Positions 61,203-64,000 of a stretch of 64,000 nucleotides of DNA are shown here, in pieces. This DNA is from JAZKAR01 sp040389065 (GTDB lineage Bacteria > Pseudomonadota > Gammaproteobacteria > Burkholderiales > Casimicrobiaceae), in assembly GCA_040389065.1 (NCBI GenBank), contig JAZKAR010000028.1, positions 1 to 64,000 of the forward strand. Direction: 5' to 3'. The notes under the pieces are model-generated. The model worked only from the letters and a program-made list of their open reading frames with translations. It made no database searches and was not told where the DNA came from. The translations under genes were made by a program, and so were the position numbers. Every line of letters starts with the position of its first letter. Position 1 is the first letter of the stretch.

Positions 61203-62048
61203 CTAGCTTTGCCATTCAATAATGTGGGCGTAGTGCGTAATCAAAATAACAATCCCAAACGCAATACGATACCAAGCAAATGGAACAAAATTATGTTTCG
61301 ATACCCAAGAAATCAGCATTTTAATAACAATCCAGGCGCTAATAAATGAAGTTAGCGTGCCTGCTAATAAAATTCCTGTATCGCTACTTACAAAGTCATG
61401 CCTAGCTTTCCAAAGCTCGTAAAGTGAAGCTAATAACAAGGTAGGAATCGCTAGAAAAAAAGAAAATTCTGTGGCTAAAGGGCGAGAGAGTCCTAATACC
61501 ATTCCGCCTATAATGGTAGCACCTGATCGGGATGTACCAGGAATAAGCGCAAGCGCTTGAAAAAACCCCAACTTAACGGCATCGGTAAGCGTAATTGATT
61601 CTAAACGGGCCTTGGTGGTTTTATGAGGTGATTTTAATTCTCTGCGCTCAATCCATAAAATAATAAGTCCTCCAATAATAAAGGAGGTAGCAACAGGAAT
61701 TGCATGAAATAAATAGGCTTTAATGGCTTTATGAAAAAGCAGCCCTAAAATGGCAAGCGGTAAAAAAGCAATGCTTAAACTAAGAAATAATTGGCGTTGT
61801 TCTCGAACATCTTGCGCAGAGCCTTTGCCTAGAACGCCTTTAAATAAATGCGATATTCGTTGTAAATAAATAATACAGACCGCAAAAATAGCTCCTGATT
61901 GAATAACAACTTCAAAGAGTTTTGCTTGAGGGTAATTAAAGTGCAGTAATTGCTCTGCCAGGATAAGATGCCCGGTGCTAGAAATAGGTAAAAATTCGGT
62001 GAGTCCTTCTACCAGCCCCATGATAAGGGCCTTTAACATAAGCTCCAT
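61203..62048 (-). CDS. uppP: Undecaprenyl-diphosphate phosphatase
   Basis: UppP (BacA) dephosphorylates undecaprenyl diphosphate so the lipid carrier can be reused for peptidoglycan and surface polysaccharide. The 281-residue inner-membrane protein has both signatures: LVEGLTEFLPISSTGHLIL (about 12-30) and the PGTSRSGATI loop (about 169-178) with the catalytic Ser/Arg. About eight membrane helices are visible. It may be co-transcribed with pepP. Confidence 0.96.
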   Translation of the reverse strand: MELMLKALIMGLVEGLTEFLPISSTGHLILAEQLLHFNYPQAKLFEVVIQSGAIFAVCIIYLQRISHLFKGVLGKGSAQDVREQRQLFLSLSIAFLPLAILGLLFHKAIKAYLFHAIPVATSFIIGGLIILWIERRELKSPHKTTKARLESITLTDAVKLGFFQALALIPGTSRSGATIIGGMVLGLSRPLATEFSFFLAIPTLLLASLYELWKARHDFVSSDTGILLAGTLTSFISAWIVIKMLISWVSKHNFVPFAWYRIAFGIVILITHYAHIIEWQS

Positions 62049-62154
62049 AATATGTGATTTCGCTTTCGCTATAAAAGACTTACTCTACCTCAAAGCGCTT
62101 GATGAGATACAGTGTGTTTGTAAAATTTTTAAATACTGATAATTCGATAACAAA

Positions 62155-62183
62155 AGGAAGAGTAGGATTTTCCTACTCTTCCT
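62155..62183 (-). terminator. Rho-independent terminator after the His/Lys-rich gene
   Basis: A perfect 13-bp stem (AGGAAGAGTAGGA / TCCTACTCTTCCT) with a 3-nt loop is followed on the minus strand by TTTTG and more Ts. It lies 26 nt past the stop of the gene at 62209. Confidence 0.85.
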
Positions 62184-62208
62184 GAGGTACAGCTAACGGT
62201 ATAGTCAA

Positions 62209-62781
62209 CTAGCGTTTTTTATGTTTACGTGCATGATGTGCATGGCTGTTACGCTTTTTTGAATGGTGATGCGCCGCTGATTTTGATTTACGGCTATGCG
62301 CATGTTTAGCGTGTTTAGATTTTTTGGAGTGCTTATGGTGAGTGTATCTCGAGCGCTTAGCGTGTCGATGATGTTTTCTAGCGTGCCCGCGGAATTTTTC
62401 TGTAATCGTTCCTGAATCACTTGCGCTATCAGTTGGCGGGGTAGAAGCTCGAGCGGTGCTGCGGTGGTGTCCGCGACGCTTTTGATCGCGCTCTAAACGA
62501 TCCAACATGTCATAGTAAGCAGGGTTGCTTGAACGATCATACGCTGACCGTAGGCGGCTGCGTCCTTCTTCATTGCCTGCAGAGGGAGTCGCTGCGTTGC
62601 CGGGAGGCATTAGAGGGTCATTTCTACGTGTATCAGGGGTAGAAAATGAGCTGCGTCCCGTTAGCGGTAAACTCTCTGATTCAGTATGATCTGCTGCACT
62701 TTGTGCAGATAAGTTTGAACTATAAAGCGTGCAGCATATCAACGCAATATGAAGAAAAGAAGAGAAACGTGAGGGTTTCAT
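62209..62781 (-). CDS. Secreted protein with His/Lys-rich C-terminal tail
   Basis: The 190-residue protein from ATG 62781 (GGAG 8 nt upstream) has a signal peptide (about 1-26, cleavage near LSA-QS). A Ser/Arg-rich middle follows with a short conserved-looking segment SSNPAYYDMLDRLERDQKRR (about 83-102). From about residue 130 it is dominated by His, Lys, Arg and Ser (HHRHAKRSRY, HHKHSKKSKHAKHAHSRKSK). The tail could bind metal ions, polyanions such as LPS or peptidoglycan, or nucleic acid. An earlier start at 62844 would put 21 residues before the signal peptide. No family recognised. Confidence 0.7.
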   Translation of the reverse strand: MKPSRFSSFLHIALICCTLYSSNLSAQSAADHTESESLPLTGRSSFSTPDTRRNDPLMPPGNAATPSAGNEEGRSRLRSAYDRSSNPAYYDMLDRLERDQKRRGHHRSTARASTPPTDSASDSGTITEKFRGHARKHHRHAKRSRYTHHKHSKKSKHAKHAHSRKSKSAAHHHSKKRNSHAHHARKHKKR

Positions 62782-62923
62782 TCGTACTCCATTTAAACAA
62801 AAAAACGGCAAAAAGATAAGGCTATATGCCCTATACCTATTCATAAAGTTTTTCTAACTATCTCTCATGCAGTTTCTAAACGTCTCATGGGGGAATGAGG
62901 TTGGCGAATAGCAAAGGGCTACG

Positions 62924-63874
62924 CTACGATAAGTTATCTAAATAGCGCTCGGCATCAAGTGCAGCCATACATCCTGTTCCTGCACTAGTAATGGCTTGCC
63001 GGTAAACATGGTCCGCCACATCTCCTGCTGCAAAAATACCTTCTACGCTGGTAGCTGTTGCATTACCCTCCGTACCGCTATGTACTTTAAGGTAACCATT
63101 ATGCATCTGAAGTTGGCCTTCAAATAGCTGGGTATTAGGCGTATGTCCAATCGCAATAAATACACCTTGAACGGCAAGCTCTTGTGTTGAGTGATCGTGG
63201 GTTGAGCGAATACGAATGCGATTGACGCCTTTATTGTCGCCTAATACCTCATCCAACTCACTATGCCAACGAATTTCAATAAGGCCCTCTTCAACTTTTT
63301 TGTTAAGCTTATCAATCAAGATAGCTTCTGCCCGAAAACGGTCACGGCGATGAATAATCGTTACTTTTTTAGCAATATTGGCAAGATATAAGGCTTCTTC
63401 TACCGCAGTATTGCCCCCGCCGACAACGGCTACATCTTGGCCTTTATAGAAAAAACCATCACAGGTGGCACACGCTGACACACCTTTTCCAGCAAAGGCT
63501 GCTTCAGAAGGAATACCCAGGTATTTAGCAGAAGCGCCTGTAGCAATGATAAGGGCATCACAGGTATAAACTCCGTTATCTCCTTCAAGCTTGAAAGGCC
63601 GCTCTGAAAGCGTTACTTTATTGATGTGATCAAACACACATTCTGTTTCAAAACGCTCTGCATGCAGGCGAAAGCGTTCCATCAGTTCAGGCCCTTGCAC
63701 TCCGGCGGCATCAGCAGGCCAATTATCAACATCTGTAGTGGTCATTAACTGACCACCTTGTGCCATTCCTGTAATTAATAATGGTTTAAGGTTAGCACGG
63801 GCAGCATAAACCGCTGCTGTGTAGCCAGCCGGCCCAGAACCTAAAATCAATAAGCGGGAATGGCGTTGAGACAT
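62924..63874 (-). CDS. trxB: Thioredoxin-disulfide reductase
   Basis: TrxB passes electrons from NADPH through FAD to thioredoxin. The 316-residue form from ATG 63874 has AAAGGA 8 nt upstream; a frame back to 63904 is rejected. It has the FAD loop GSGPAGYTAAVYAARAN (about 12-28), the redox pair CATCDG (about 138-143), the NADPH loop GGGNTAVEEALYL (about 156-168) and GIFAAGDVAD (about 279-288). Length is normal. Confidence 0.97.
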   Translation of the reverse strand: MSQRHSRLLILGSGPAGYTAAVYAARANLKPLLITGMAQGGQLMTTTDVDNWPADAAGVQGPELMERFRLHAERFETECVFDHINKVTLSERPFKLEGDNGVYTCDALIIATGASAKYLGIPSEAAFAGKGVSACATCDGFFYKGQDVAVVGGGNTAVEEALYLANIAKKVTIIHRRDRFRAEAILIDKLNKKVEEGLIEIRWHSELDEVLGDNKGVNRIRIRSTHDHSTQELAVQGVFIAIGHTPNTQLFEGQLQMHNGYLKVHSGTEGNATATSVEGIFAAGDVADHVYRQAITSAGTGCMAALDAERYLDNLS

Positions 63875-64000
63875 AGAAGTATCCTTTAAAAACAAACTAA
63901 ACATATATTAGAGTGTAGTACTGTGAGTTGTTGACGACATCAGCAAAAAAACGTTAAGAAAAAACTGATATCGCACATTTTGCATATTTTTCACATAACT

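Noticed and set aside
1..64000. CRISPR array, rRNA operon, prophage or complete insertion sequence
   Set aside because: No regularly spaced direct repeats, rRNA sequence, phage structural genes or transposase were found.

Overview
The window looks like the chromosome of an AT-rich betaproteobacterium (GC near 40% by eye), most likely related to Burkholderiales. The reasons are gene order and family type: thrS-infC-rpmI-rplT-pheST-ihfA-merR; glnA next to a single-domain rhodanese; birA-coaX followed by a SPOR protein and waaA; psd-pssA with the short Psd form; mlaC and a STAS gene followed by an ABC-2 pair; and glnD-map-DUF2322-dapD-rng. The AT bias, broken or orphan genes and scattered small repeats would suit a host-associated or slowly shrinking genome, but that is inference. 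I see no rRNA, CRISPR array, prophage or complete insertion sequence.

Layout. 1-3.2 kb: two protein-like scraps, then an ATP-grasp ligase gene overlapping a MATE exporter gene that carries a frameshift. 3.4-6.5 kb: minus-strand mlaC, STAS and ABC-2 exporter genes, with a repeat lodged between ATPase and permease. 6.5-15 kb: the minus-strand translation cluster (thrS, infC, rpmI, rplT, then pheS, pheT, ihfA, merR). infC appears to start at ATA. 15.5-17.6 kb: rhodanese and glnA. 17.9-20.7 kb: two divergent uncharacterised genes. 20.7-27.3 kb: glnD, map, DUF2322, dapD and, divergently, rng. 27.9-33.6 kb: a fragment of a P-type conjugation system (trbB, trbD, trbE, trbL) without the pilin gene. 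33.6-40.3 kb: pncC, nnr, waaA, SPOR protein, coaX, birA. 40.3-42.9 kb: a patch of orphans (GspI-like pseudopilin, shortened FecCD permease, PEP-CTERM-like protein) among repeats. 43-47.4 kb: ydfG, glnS, psd, pssA. 47.5-50.2 kb: a large SLBB polysaccharide-export protein. 50.4-52.1 kb: a tetR-romA-like operon. 52.4-55.8 kb: an acidic repeat protein, bioF and ubiG with overlapping reading frames. 56.06 kb: tRNA-Arg(CCU). 56.2-63.9 kb: M16 peptidase, pepP, uppP, a His/Lys-rich secreted protein and trxB.

How the parts relate. Many genes serve the envelope: phospholipid synthesis (psd, pssA), lipid trafficking (mlaC), lipid carrier recycling (uppP), Kdo transfer (waaA) and surface polysaccharide (SLBB protein). 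Others serve nitrogen control (glnA, glnD), lysine and peptidoglycan precursors (dapD), cofactors (coaX, birA, bioF, ubiG, nnr, pncC) and translation.

The most unusual signals are: (i) a family of about 90-140 bp repeats, most with TA-flanked inverted ends like an IS630/mariner-type MITE, at six sites, one directly abutting the dapD ribosome-binding site; (ii) the ATP-grasp/MATE cassette; (iii) the trb fragment without pilin; (iv) a membrane protein with a duplicated acidic module, coupled to bioF and ubiG; and (v) the ATA start of infC.
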